Positions 1 to 9,018 of a stretch of 64,000 nt of DNA are shown here, piece after piece. The translations under genes were made by a program, and so were the position numbers. This DNA is from Symbiodinium microadriaticum (Eukaryota; Sar; Dinophyceae; Suessiales; Symbiodiniaceae): positions 481,346 through 545,345 of the forward strand of contig LSRX01000428.1 of NCBI GenBank assembly GCA_001939145.1, in the 5' to 3' direction. How positions within the stretch are numbered: position 1 is the stretch's first letter; the number at the start of each line of letters is the position of its first letter. A model generated the notes under the pieces. It worked only from the letters and a program-made list of their open reading frames with translations, was not told the DNA's origin and did not search any database.

Positions 1-669
1 TGGCACTTGCTGAGCGACGTCAACATCCTGTCAGGGACAAGGACAAAAAGTGTTCATCAACAATCAACTTCCGAGATCCAGCCAACACGCCCCCAAGCGA
101 CTGAAGCATGCCAGCTCACATACACGGCAAGATTGTCAGAGTCCTGGTGGCAGCTTTGCCCCTGTCTGTGTTGGCATTGTCTGCTGACTTGTAGTCGTTC
201 AAGAACCTGTAGCAGGCGGACAAAGCCCGATTGGGCGCACACGGAACTGAATCAACACGACAATGCATCCCCTGAAGAAAATAGAAGCTAGTGTGTAAGC
301 CGACGAAGAGTGAGCAGCAGGCGACCAGCTAGTGTGCAAAGCAAAGCTTGCCAGAACCCCCAAATCACAACCAAACTCCGTCAATCTTAGCTCTATACCC
401 ACTGCACGCCAGGCAAGTCTGATGCAAAAAATACACCACGGGCCTGTTGGTGGCCCTATCCGCGTGCTGCTGCGCAGCATCCTGGAAGTCCTTGTTGGCC
501 TTGACCTGCACTGAAGTGTCGAGCGATGCACTGGGCCGGGCATAACTCTGACTCTCATACTGTAGGAGAAGCGATGGGTCTTTCAGGCACCGTTTTGGAG
601 GCCCTCACGGCCCCATTGATTGTTCACCAACTCACCCAGCCCCCCGGAAGTGCCTCCTCAGAAAGCTTC

Positions 670-1790
670 CGAACTGCTCTATTTGACTCTGGCCTGGTTC
701 AGGCGAAGCTGCATGGCCAGCTTGGCCTTCTTCATATCCTGCACAGGACAACAGTCTGGTCGCAAGGTGCAAGGCCAGGCCAGGCCTCCTTCGCTTGCAG
801 CAGGTTGGCGGAAGCCGAGAGCCTGAGCCCGAAGCGCCGCAAAATTCAAAGCAGGCGAAGGCACAGGGAAAAGCCCAAAGGGGTTCCGCGATGCCACAGG
901 GGCTGCGCCAAGGTCTTCCATTCAGTCCCAGTGTCTCTTGCCCTGGTTTCTTCTCCGCTGCAGCTGCAGCTGGAACCTTCAGAGGCTCGAAGTCCGAAAC
1001 TGACAAGCTGGCTTGCTGGGGCGCTGGGGCGCTGCAAAGAGAAGAGATGCCCCAAGAATCTGAGGCTCTCACTACGCCCGTCACCGAGGTTTTCTTGGCA
1101 CTGCCTTTGGCCTTGGCCTTGACGGCAGTCTCCAATCTCTGGACTTCTTCCTCCTTTTTGAAGACAAGGGGACATGTACGAGGCCGGCAGTCAGGAGTTC
1201 CAGGCCATGCCCGTGTGTCCTTCTGCTTGAGCTCCTCCAGCTCTTTCTTGGTCATCTCCTGAACCTCCCAAGGCGGGAGTGACCGCCGCTCCCGGCAGAG
1301 CAGATCCGGGGGAAAAGCAAGCCTTCTTCATCATCTCCTGCGTGAAGGGTGGCACGGCATCCCGAGGGTGGGTACCTGGGCTGATCAAAGGGCGATCTTC
1401 TGGAACTCCCAGAGCACTGCCCAGGAATGCTGCCCAGAAGCAAAACAGCTTGTACAGAGTCTCCCGGCTGTGCGCCCGTCCTTGAGCAGGGAGTGGGTCG
1501 GCATCCGCAAAGTTTTCGCGAAGGGCTGAAGTGTACGGCGTGCGAACTTCGGGCCGAGAGGCTGTCTTCCAGGTTGGGCTCCTGGGACTCTGGGTCCGGG
1601 TTGTCCACGAAAATGAACCTCCGCAAAAGTGACTGCAGTAGCCTGGGAGCTTTTGGCAGTTGCCCGTCGCTTGGGCCTGCTCGGATTGTTCCCAACGATG
1701 GAGTAGATGTGCTTGAAGCGCCAGTTAATCTCCACTTGCCGCTGGATCCACTCATCCTTCCAAGGATGCGAGGCTTTCCCGGGCCCACTT
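670..1790 (-). CDS. Unidentified lysine/glutamate-rich gene fragments (probably multi-exon)
   Basis: I do not recognise this gene. Minus-strand stretches read like real protein in pieces: at about 1,640-1,770 a basic segment containing RFKHIYSIVGNNPSRPKRR, at about 1,500-1,620 FIFVDNPDPESQEPNLEDS, at about 1,110-1,255 two charged helical segments (KKELEELKQKD and KEEEVQRLETAVKAKAKG) suggestive of a coiled coil, and at about 680-760 a terminal helix KKAKLAMQLRLNQARVK. The pieces lie in different frames and would need introns of 50-150 bp to join, as in other genes here. No start codon can be chosen. The copia element sits less than 800 bp upstream. It could equally be spurious GC-rich open frame, so confidence is low. 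Confidence 0.3.
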
Positions 1791-2527
1791 TGGGGGGGTG
1801 GGGGGATTTGCCTGCTGCAAGGATTGAAGGAGGGCAGAGGTCTTCATACCCACCCTCCCGCCCTCCCGTGCGCGAGGTCTCACTGTCTCTCTCGTGCTAT
1901 CCTCTAGTGTCTCGCAGCCAGGCATACTGCAACAAGACTTTCGGATCTTGCAGAAGGCATCCGGGCATTCGGGGGTTGAAAGGGATTGCGGCCGCAGTTC
2001 CGAAAGCCGAATGCAATTGCAGAGCACTTTGGCACCTTTTCCTGCCTCAAGACTGTACCTGGCATGCATCCTGTCAGGAGTCTCTTCGAATCGAGGCCTT
2101 TAGACTGAAACCTGCAATGTGAGAGTTAAGCGAACCGGGTTGGTGGGCAGAAGGGCAGAAGAAGCAACATGATGTTCCAAGCCGCCATGAAAACATGGAA
2201 CAGACAAACAAGGAAACAAACATACAAACGATGGCCAAAAGCAGACAGAGTCTGATGAAGCCGAGGCTCTGCATCCTCGCGACTTCGAGCATACTTGCTG
2301 GCACAGGTGACGACAATGTACAGGTTCAGGAGGCTGTCCTGTAAGTCTCTGCATGTCCGCGAACTCTGGACACTACATCTTGTCGAGATGCATGGCGCAG
2401 TTCCGCTCTTCTGTCACACTGCCGAGAGGAGCAAGGCCATTCCCCCGCGCGAGTCCACGCACTGTTGCGCAGAGACGCTTGCTTGCTCGGGGTATAGGGA
2501 CAGGAGGTCCCCTGGCCCGGAGGGCTA

Positions 2528-2532
2528 CCCCC
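2528..2532. repeat. Target-site duplication, left copy (CCCCC)
   Basis: Five Cs directly abut the left LTR end (TGCAAG). The same five Cs follow the right LTR end at 11,251-11,255. Five base pairs is the usual Ty1/copia duplication length. Because it is a homopolymer, the exact register cannot be proven. Confidence 0.85.
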
Positions 2533-2721
2533 TGCAAGTGGTAATGCTCGATGATGCTCAAGTATGTTCCACACGGAAGAGCTGCAGAGAGCGAAGGGAT
2601 ATAAAGCTATGGCAAAGCAACAGCTACGGATTTTCCCCGGGCGCTCCCCAAAGTGCCTCGATCAGTAGAAACTTCGGAAGACCAGCATGCGTCTGACGAA
2701 GCCAAGCCTTTCAAGCTTGCA
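2533..2721 (-). repeat. 3' LTR of copia element
   Basis: A 189-bp direct repeat, apparently identical to 11,062-11,250. It starts TGCAAG and ends CTTGCA, the TG...CA ends expected for integrase processing. Confidence 0.95.
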
Positions 2722-2723
2722 TG

Positions 2724-2737
2724 CCCCGATCTCCCGG
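2724..2737 (-). promoter_or_regulatory. Polypurine tract next to 3' LTR
   Basis: Read on the minus strand the bases just upstream of the 3' LTR are purine-rich (GGGAGATCGGGG followed by CA and the LTR start). This is the position of the plus-strand primer of LTR retrotransposons. The tract is interrupted by TC, so it is a weak match. Confidence 0.5.
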
Positions 2738-2739
2738 TG

Positions 2740-5700
2740 CTAAAAAGAGTTGTGATCCTGAATCATCAAACCTTCTCTCATTTCATCAGACTCTATGCTA
2801 TGCTCACAATTGGAGATGCCCGTCAAGTTCTCCAGAGGGGAGTGGCCTTCGGCCTTCCGCTTCCTCGCTGAGCGCATGGAGGGATCCTCGACGATGCGCC
2901 ATGAATGCCCCATCTTGTAGTAGAGCTCTAGCTCGTGCCCTCCGTTCTGCTTGGTCAACGAGTTGGCCAGCTGCGCCTCCGAATGTACCCACCGGACTTG
3001 TAGGTCGGTACGTTGTTGGGCCTCTTTGACACTCAAGAGTTCTAAGTTCGATTTCCGCTCAGCTCCTTTGATGGTAAGGACTTCGGTGCTTAACTTATCA
3101 TAGACATTCCGGCTGTCAGTGATGAGTGTTCCCGGAACCTTACGCACACAAGAATCCGGATCCCGAACGTCCAACCCTCCGAAGCAAATCTCACTCCACT
3201 CATATCTGGCGAAATAAAGGAGGTCTTCGCCGCTTATCGCGGCCTGGCTCTCTGAGGCTCCTGGACTTCGGCACGCCCGATCGATCTTATTCGAGTGCCA
3301 CGACATGAGTGACACTTTTCCTAAAGCTCCTTGCATCATGGAGGTTGGGGCGAGTCCAATCAGGATTCCCTGGGTGCTTCCTCCATCATGACGGTTCTGG
3401 TTTCCAGCATCAACCCAAGCGTAGAGGCCTAGGGGTTCCTCGACAGGAAACGCATGAAGAACCATGGTATGTGACTTCCGGGCCTTCACCTGTTGCAACA
3501 GACGATTAGCCCTGTCAATCAACTCCACACAGCTCTGGCTAACCTCAGAAAGCATCAAACTTACGTCTGCGCTGACGTGGGGTGCCACCTGTTGAGCGTG
3601 CCAGCTCAGAGCTCCTAGTAAGCCCCGAAGTTGGGACTTCTCGTGAGGAGTGGTGGCTTCCTTGGACTGTTTCTTTCTTCGGCTGTTCACATTGATTTCG
3701 GGGATGGCCTCCACATAGTTAGGCTGGGACAACAAGAACTGGTTCTCCTTTCGAGTCACCTGAACCCCACACTGCACAAAAGAATCCTTATCCCAATCTC
3801 CCCACTTGAAACGGCTTTGAATGTTTTCAATGATCCGCCGCCAGCTCGCGTCTGACTCATCTCCGGAAAATAGGAAATCGTCCACGTGGCCTGAGATGAT
3901 GCCTTTCACCTTTCCCTCGCTGCGGTACACCCAGGCACAAGCATCCGACCACAATCTCTGAAGACCTTGTGATTCAAAGTATTCGGCTATTGTTCTGTAC
4001 CATTCCAATGGCGCGTCAACAAGGCCGTAGCAAGCTTTCCGCATGCGTACTATGCTACCGCTAGCCAATCCCATCGCATGACATATCTCGTCGCAAGGAA
4101 TGCAAAACAAGGTTTCCGGATATTCTCTTCCTTGCAAGAACGCTCCAGACACATCTCCTTTATATACAGACCACTGGTGGTTCAAAGCTAGCTGTAGTAG
4201 CATCTGTCTTGTCTGCCTCGTCATGACAGGTGATGTTGTGGACCTCTGGGCATAAGCTGGGTCTTGATAGCCTAGCAGAATGGCCCTGGCTTTAGCTTTA
4301 TAGGAGCCGTCCTCCTTCAGCTTCCAGGTCAGTAGCCATCGCATGCCCATCGCCTGTTCTCGATCTGGTCGGAGTTCTGAAGGCAGTGCCTCAAACGCGC
4401 GAGAGGCAACAAAGTTCTTCACCTCAACAGCCTTTGCCTCCTTGAAAGCCTGGCGCTCGCCTTCATTCAGTCGTCTTTCTGATACCTCTACGGCTTTGCG
4501 CTTCAGAGCGCTGACAAAGAAGCCACTCAGATCCCGGGTGGCTGCCTCAACTCCTCTCTTGCTTTCAGGCATGTCAATGGCTACCTCGATGGCTGCGGAT
4601 TCCTCGGCCCAGAAACAGGAGTGATCACTGAAATGCGCCTCTGGAACTTGCTCCCACCAAGCCTCTGCTGTCAGTCCATCTGCGATAGGTGGACGTCCCT
4701 TCCGACTTTTCGGGCCTCTGCTTGATGTCGCGGTGCTGGGCATCTCCTCCTCACTCTCGTCCTGCATGTCTGTGGCATCCTCGGGGCTGCCTCTCTTCCC
4801 GCGCACGCGGGTTCTTGGTGGTACAAACCGCTGTGGTGGAACTTCTTGTTCTGGATCTTGGGCACGGGTCCACTCCTGTGCCTCGGGGATTTCTCCAGAG
4901 ATATCCTCATACCGGTTCCCACCGATCTCTTCTGCCACCTTCTGAAAAGACCACGGCGTGCCACCTTCGGGTGTCCTGCTTGCCAGCGCTTCCAGAAGCG
5001 CTTCGCGTGCCGAGGCGTGTCTCAGCTGTTCTGGACTACACTTCATCAAAGATCGTCCTCTCACCAGCCAAATCGCGCTACCGGCCCGCATGGTTCCGTC
5101 GGGATTCTTTCGCCCCTCGGTTGCGAGGATACGTGCCGGTCCAAGAAACCTGCCATGCTTACTGCTGGGAGCTCGGCGGCCCTGCCCGCTCTCTTGTGTC
5201 CTCCAGAAAAACACCAGATCTCCCGGAGAATATGATGCCAGTGGCCGACTCCGTGAGTTCAGGGCCCTGGTAATCCTCTGTTGAGCCTGCCAGTCGCACA
5301 GTGACTTCTCTGCTTCCGCGCGGGCCTTAGCCACGCGGTGGAACTCCTCAGTGGCGTTCTCCACCACCAGGTCGTCTGGCAGTTGTTCTGGCCTGGCAAT
5401 CATCCTGCCAGTGATGTCGGGATTTCGACCAAAAGCATGCTGGATAGGTGTGAATCCTCGAATCTGCTCTCTGCTGTTAAAAACCTCCACGGCAAGTGAC
5501 AAAGCTTCCTCCGAGGAGAGTCGATCGTCCACGGCAGTTACATGTGTCAGGACGTGCTTGATTCCTTTAACAGCCTGCTCACAAACTCCCAGCTGCCAAT
5601 GTGCATCAGCAGGGATGAGGTCCAGGTATATGGAGTTTCGATCACAGTAGTCTTCCACCTGGCGACTCCGGAAAGCACCAGCGGGGTCCAAGCGCAAAAC

Positions 5701-7869
5701 ATCAGGCCTTCCGAAAATCTGACACCAGCCCTCTCTCAAGTAATCCAAGCAAACAGCGGCGGATGGTTGTTGTTTACTTCCCTTGCTCAAGATCTTAGCC
5801 GTCCGGTATCTACATCCTTCGTCAATCACGAGCATGAACTGATTGTGCTCACCCGTTCTGGGATGAGTCCAGTGACCTATGTCCGCCGAAATCGTGTGCC
5901 ACCGAGGTGGCAAAATCTCAAGAGAAGCTAAATGCCTGGGAGGTGGCTTCTTACGTTCCTGACAAGCTGAGCACTGAAATCTCTGAGCAACCTGCATCAC
6001 CTTGTCAGACACTCCACGACGCTTTAATGCATCCAGCATAGTGGCCACACTCCCGTGCCCCGTTGCGGAATGCAACAAGTGAAGCTGTTTCATGATTCTC
6101 TCTTCCTCTTTAGCTTCAGGTCCTTTACTCACCGCGTGAGCCTCGTGAACCTCTTTGACATGAGCCCCACATGGAACATTTTTCGGCGGAAGGTTAAACC
6201 CATGTTGCTTCGCAGTTTGTCTCTCTTGGCTGTTTAACTGATGCACCCCCCTAGAAACAAAACCCGTCACCACAATCCTTTCCCCAGTCCACTTCTGAGT
6301 TTCATGCCACAACTTGGGAGAAAACCGAACAACCCGACCCTTGATATCATGCACCTGGCCTGTTGCCCACTCGCCACTGGGAAGCTGCCGTCGCTGCCCA
6401 GTCGCCGTCACCAAGTTGGAAGCTTGAGGTGTTTGGATCCACAAGCCCCCATGTTGAAAGTTGCCAAGGCCTATACTATGATTGTCGTAGTTCGGGTCAT
6501 TGTTCACGTCACGATGCATAGGAAGCAAGTTGTTCAAACTGATCGTGATAGAGGATCTACAGAATGGGCCTCCGGACCAATTTTCTAAGAAGGCATTCAA
6601 GTAGCGGCACAAGTGAGGGAACTGTCTACCTTTGTGCGTCAAGCCGTAGTGGTTACCATACGCATACACGCCTAAGGTGACATACACAGTCCTCAGGTCG
6701 CCCAGCATACGCCGGTGTCTGTTGATGGGCCGGAGGGGAAGGAGTCTAAGGAGTTCCTCGCATGAACCTGTTTTAAAATTCTTCGCCTCCAGCAACTCCT
6801 TTGCCACAGTTTCCGCTTGAGCCACCTGTTCCGCACTCATATAGGCTTGAAGTTCCTCCACTGAAACCTCGGACTCACCTTCAACCTGATTCCCCGCCTC
6901 AAGCCTGGAACCCTGCCTGGAACCTGTAGCCTTGGCCACATCAAGCTCCGAAGTTCCTGAAGCCTTGTTGCACAATCCACACTTCACACAACTGTCCGAA
7001 GTGCAAACCTCCGAACACACGCAGCACATCCCTTCTCCGAAACCTTCACTCAGACTGCTGTGCCCTCGCATCTCATCTTGGATTTGTGCACTGTTAAGTT
7101 CTTGAACCATCACCTGGGCCACTTTCTTACAGTACTCGGGAGTATGTCGGGGGCCTTTCTGAAGATTAGAACCTTTGGGGACTCCATGTTTATACTCAGG
7201 GGTACATCTACATGGCATCTGCAGGACCTCAGCAAGCCTTGAACACGTGGTGGCTATCTTCCAACCGTTCTTAATCAAAGCCCCTTCCTCCTGAACTCTG
7301 AAATTCACTCTGCAACCCTTGGTCACGGCCACTTTCAACTCACCCTTCTGCAACATCCGTTGGACGACGGGCAACCGCCACCCGTTGCAGTGTTCTGGCC
7401 ACTGCCAAGTGCAGTGCACACCTAACTGCCGACACAGATGCAAGACGGCAATTGCCCCTAGGTACACCTTGGTGGCTTGCTTGCGCTTCTCTCTTAATAA
7501 CCTTTGTTGTTCGGGGTCCTTCTGGTTCATGCTTTGCAACGGAGAAAACGCATCACTGGGAGGGCAAAGCCAAACATGACGGGGTTTTTCGAGCCTGATT
7601 AAGTCCATAACCAAAGACAAACCCTCTGAAGTGCCTAGGTTCCCATGCCCTTGCATCGCGCAGTGACTGGCGGCTGTGGTGCTCCCGGAAGCACTCTGGA
7701 TTGTGGCAGCCAACAGACTATCTGAAGCTTCAGAAACTTCCAGAAGAATCTTCCTATCCTCAGTAACCAGACCTTCGAAAATACGAGGAACAATTCCCTG
7801 GCTCATCTGCTCAAGCTGCCGCGCCCTGCCTAGACTCAGCTTCCTACTCAGTCTCTCAGAAGCGCTCAT
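2740..7869 (-). CDS. Copia ORF3: methyltransferase-like / 2OG dioxygenase / integrase / RT / RNase H polyprotein
   Basis: A 1,709-aa polyprotein from ATG at 7,869 to TAG at 2,740. Domains in order: (i) residues about 70-190, methyltransferase-like, with ILLEVSEASDS and HVWLCPPSDAFSPLQ; the catalytic-position Cys of PPC is Ser. (ii) A Cys cluster near residue 275 (CCVCSEVCTSDSCVKCGLC). (iii) 2OG-Fe(II) dioxygenase, residues about 380-540, with HRD (His 452), GGLWI, distal His 522 in LWHETQKW, and ERIVV. (iv) Integrase: HHCC zinc finger, then Asp 663, Asp 728 and Glu 764 (D-35-E). (v) Reverse transcriptase with SGAFLQG and VDDF at residue 1,329. (vi) RNase H with AWVDAGNQ and LITDSRNVYDK. Integrase before RT is the copia order. 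ATG 7,869 lies 33 nt after the ORF2 stop; the frame is open further upstream, so how translation starts here is uncertain. Confidence 0.93.
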   Translation of the reverse strand: MSASERLSRKLSLGRARQLEQMSQGIVPRIFEGLVTEDRKILLEVSEASDSLLAATIQSASGSTTAASHCAMQGHGNLGTSEGLSLVMDLIRLEKPRHVWLCPPSDAFSPLQSMNQKDPEQQRLLREKRKQATKVYLGAIAVLHLCRQLGVHCTWQWPEHCNGWRLPVVQRMLQKGELKVAVTKGCRVNFRVQEEGALIKNGWKIATTCSRLAEVLQMPCRCTPEYKHGVPKGSNLQKGPRHTPEYCKKVAQVMVQELNSAQIQDEMRGHSSLSEGFGEGMCCVCSEVCTSDSCVKCGLCNKASGTSELDVAKATGSRQGSRLEAGNQVEGESEVSVEELQAYMSAEQVAQAETVAKELLEAKNFKTGSCEELLRLLPLRPINRHRRMLGDLRTVYVTLGVYAYGNHYGLTHKGRQFPHLCRYLNAFLENWSGGPFCRSSITISLNNLLPMHRDVNNDPNYDNHSIGLGNFQHGGLWIQTPQASNLVTATGQRRQLPSGEWATGQVHDIKGRVVRFSPKLWHETQKWTGERIVVTGFVSRGVHQLNSQERQTAKQHGFNLPPKNVPCGAHVKEVHEAHAVSKGPEAKEEERIMKQLHLLHSATGHGSVATMLDALKRRGVSDKVMQVAQRFQCSACQERKKPPPRHLASLEILPPRWHTISADIGHWTHPRTGEHNQFMLVIDEGCRYRTAKILSKGSKQQPSAAVCLDYLREGWCQIFGRPDVLRLDPAGAFRSRQVEDYCDRNSIYLDLIPADAHWQLGVCEQAVKGIKHVLTHVTAVDDRLSSEEALSLAVEVFNSREQIRGFTPIQHAFGRNPDITGRMIARPEQLPDDLVVENATEEFHRVAKARAEAEKSLCDWQAQQRITRALNSRSRPLASYSPGDLVFFWRTQESGQGRRAPSSKHGRFLGPARILATEGRKNPDGTMRAGSAIWLVRGRSLMKCSPEQLRHASAREALLEALASRTPEGGTPWSFQKVAEEIGGNRYEDISGEIPEAQEWTRAQDPEQEVPPQRFVPPRTRVRGKRGSPEDATDMQDESEEEMPSTATSSRGPKSRKGRPPIADGLTAEAWWEQVPEAHFSDHSCFWAEESAAIEVAIDMPESKRGVEAATRDLSGFFVSALKRKAVEVSERRLNEGERQAFKEAKAVEVKNFVASRAFEALPSELRPDREQAMGMRWLLTWKLKEDGSYKAKARAILLGYQDPAYAQRSTTSPVMTRQTRQMLLQLALNHQWSVYKGDVSGAFLQGREYPETLFCIPCDEICHAMGLASGSIVRMRKACYGLVDAPLEWYRTIAEYFESQGLQRLWSDACAWVYRSEGKVKGIISGHVDDFLFSGDESDASWRRIIENIQSRFKWGDWDKDSFVQCGVQVTRKENQFLLSQPNYVEAIPEINVNSRRKKQSKEATTPHEKSQLRGLLGALSWHAQQVAPHVSADVSLMLSEVSQSCVELIDRANRLLQQVKARKSHTMVLHAFPVEEPLGLYAWVDAGNQNRHDGGSTQGILIGLAPTSMMQGALGKVSLMSWHSNKIDRACRSPGASESQAAISGEDLLYFARYEWSEICFGGLDVRDPDSCVRKVPGTLITDSRNVYDKLSTEVLTIKGAERKSNLELLSVKEAQQRTDLQVRWVHSEAQLANSLTKQNGGHELELYYKMGHSWRIVEDPSMRSARKRKAEGHSPLENLTGISNCEHSIESDEMREGLMIQDHNSF

Positions 7870-7901
7870 ATTCCCTTCCGGGTCCTCATCGTGATCTTCG
7901 G

Positions 7902-8711
7902 TCACACCGAACCCGCCATGGAGAAACTGGTCACACTCTCGACCTCCTCTGCCGTCGCCTTCTTCCTCGGCCGCTCGCCCTTGAGAGAGGCCACCTCCGC
8001 TTTGAGCGTTTCGATGGTCTCCACCATGATCGCCAGCTTCGCGGCCTCCACGGTCACCTTGTCGTTGTCCTCGGACTCCATGATCCCGGAGCTGGAGCTC
8101 GTCGCTGGTGTCTTCTTCACCGACCTGGGAAGGTTCTCCCGAGGAGTGAGGGGCTCCTTGGGGTATCTGGCTGCAATCGTCTTGTCCTTCATCTTGCTCA
8201 TTGCCATGAACTCCTCCTGGGCACGCTTCACCAAGGTGACGTCGTTGGCCACCCATCCCGCTAGCCGTCTGAGTCGCGGGTTGCACTGTCCCTCCCGTGC
8301 TGTTTGCACAGCCCACTGACAGTATTGATCGTGCTCTGCTTTCACCGTGGCGTAGGTCAACTGGCTGTGGCGTCCAAACCCCACGAGGTCCGATGGGTCC
8401 GGTCTGGCCAGTCCATACACCACCGACAAGGCTTCCTTGTGCAGCTGGGGAATGGTGTAGTTCACATTCACCTCCATCTTCAAGACCTCGCTGCAGTACT
8501 TCTGGAGATCCGCTTTGCGGCCCGCTGCTTTGTTCAAGGCCGTCACATACTGCTGGTAGTCGGACTTCTCGGCCTTCTTGGGACGGGTGTAGTCGACTCC
8601 CGTCACCTCCTCCACCCGCTGCAACAGCTCGATTCGGGTCCACTGCTTGGGTGCTGTCTCGCCATGCTCTGCTAGGACCTCGCGAAGCTTGGGCACTGTG
8701 ACACCGGACAT
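7902..8711 (-). CDS. Copia ORF2: SAP-like domain protein (269 aa)
   Basis: A separate ORF in another frame between gag-protease and ORF3. The N-terminal 40 residues fit a SAP motif (TVPKLREVLAEHG ... RIELLQRVEEVTG), a helix-extended-helix fold known to bind AT-rich DNA. The middle is helical and charged. Near the C-terminus VETIETLKAEVASLKGE is a predicted coiled coil. I chose ATG 8,711 because the SAP motif starts at once; the frame is open to 8,903, and the upstream part (VVVFLKTLCSLPRQEM) looks less protein-like. Copia elements normally encode a single gag-pol frame, so an extra ORF here is unusual. A role in nucleocapsid or chromatin binding is inference. Confidence 0.75.
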   Translation of the reverse strand: MSGVTVPKLREVLAEHGETAPKQWTRIELLQRVEEVTGVDYTRPKKAEKSDYQQYVTALNKAAGRKADLQKYCSEVLKMEVNVNYTIPQLHKEALSVVYGLARPDPSDLVGFGRHSQLTYATVKAEHDQYCQWAVQTAREGQCNPRLRRLAGWVANDVTLVKRAQEEFMAMSKMKDKTIAARYPKEPLTPRENLPRSVKKTPATSSSSGIMESEDNDKVTVEAAKLAIMVETIETLKAEVASLKGERPRKKATAEEVESVTSFSMAGSV

Positions 8712-9018
8712 GGCTCGGCGCTGGAGTGGATGCTGGCGATGCGTGAGGCTCTCTTGGTCGCGAGAATGGCTGCTGACACCCAGGAACATGTCGTTCGCAT
8801 AGATCTTCTGGTACATCTCTTGTCGTGGCAAGCTGCACAGAGTCTTCAGAAATACAACCACACCCATAATGACTTCCACTAGGCAACCTAGATTCAGGAT
8901 CACATCTCTCTAAAGGAACGGCGGGCCCTTTAGAACCCCCTTCCTGAAACCCCGTTCCTGTAACTACAGTGTTGACCTCCCCTTTCTTGACAGGACACAA
9001 GTCAGGGAGGAGCTGTCC

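Noticed and set aside
7870..9018. Open pol frame running on from the gag TAG, suggesting stop-codon readthrough as in some retroviruses
   Set aside because: The translation is Gly/Gln/Arg/Glu-rich and unlike protein, while ORF2 in another frame has a SAP-like motif over the same bases.
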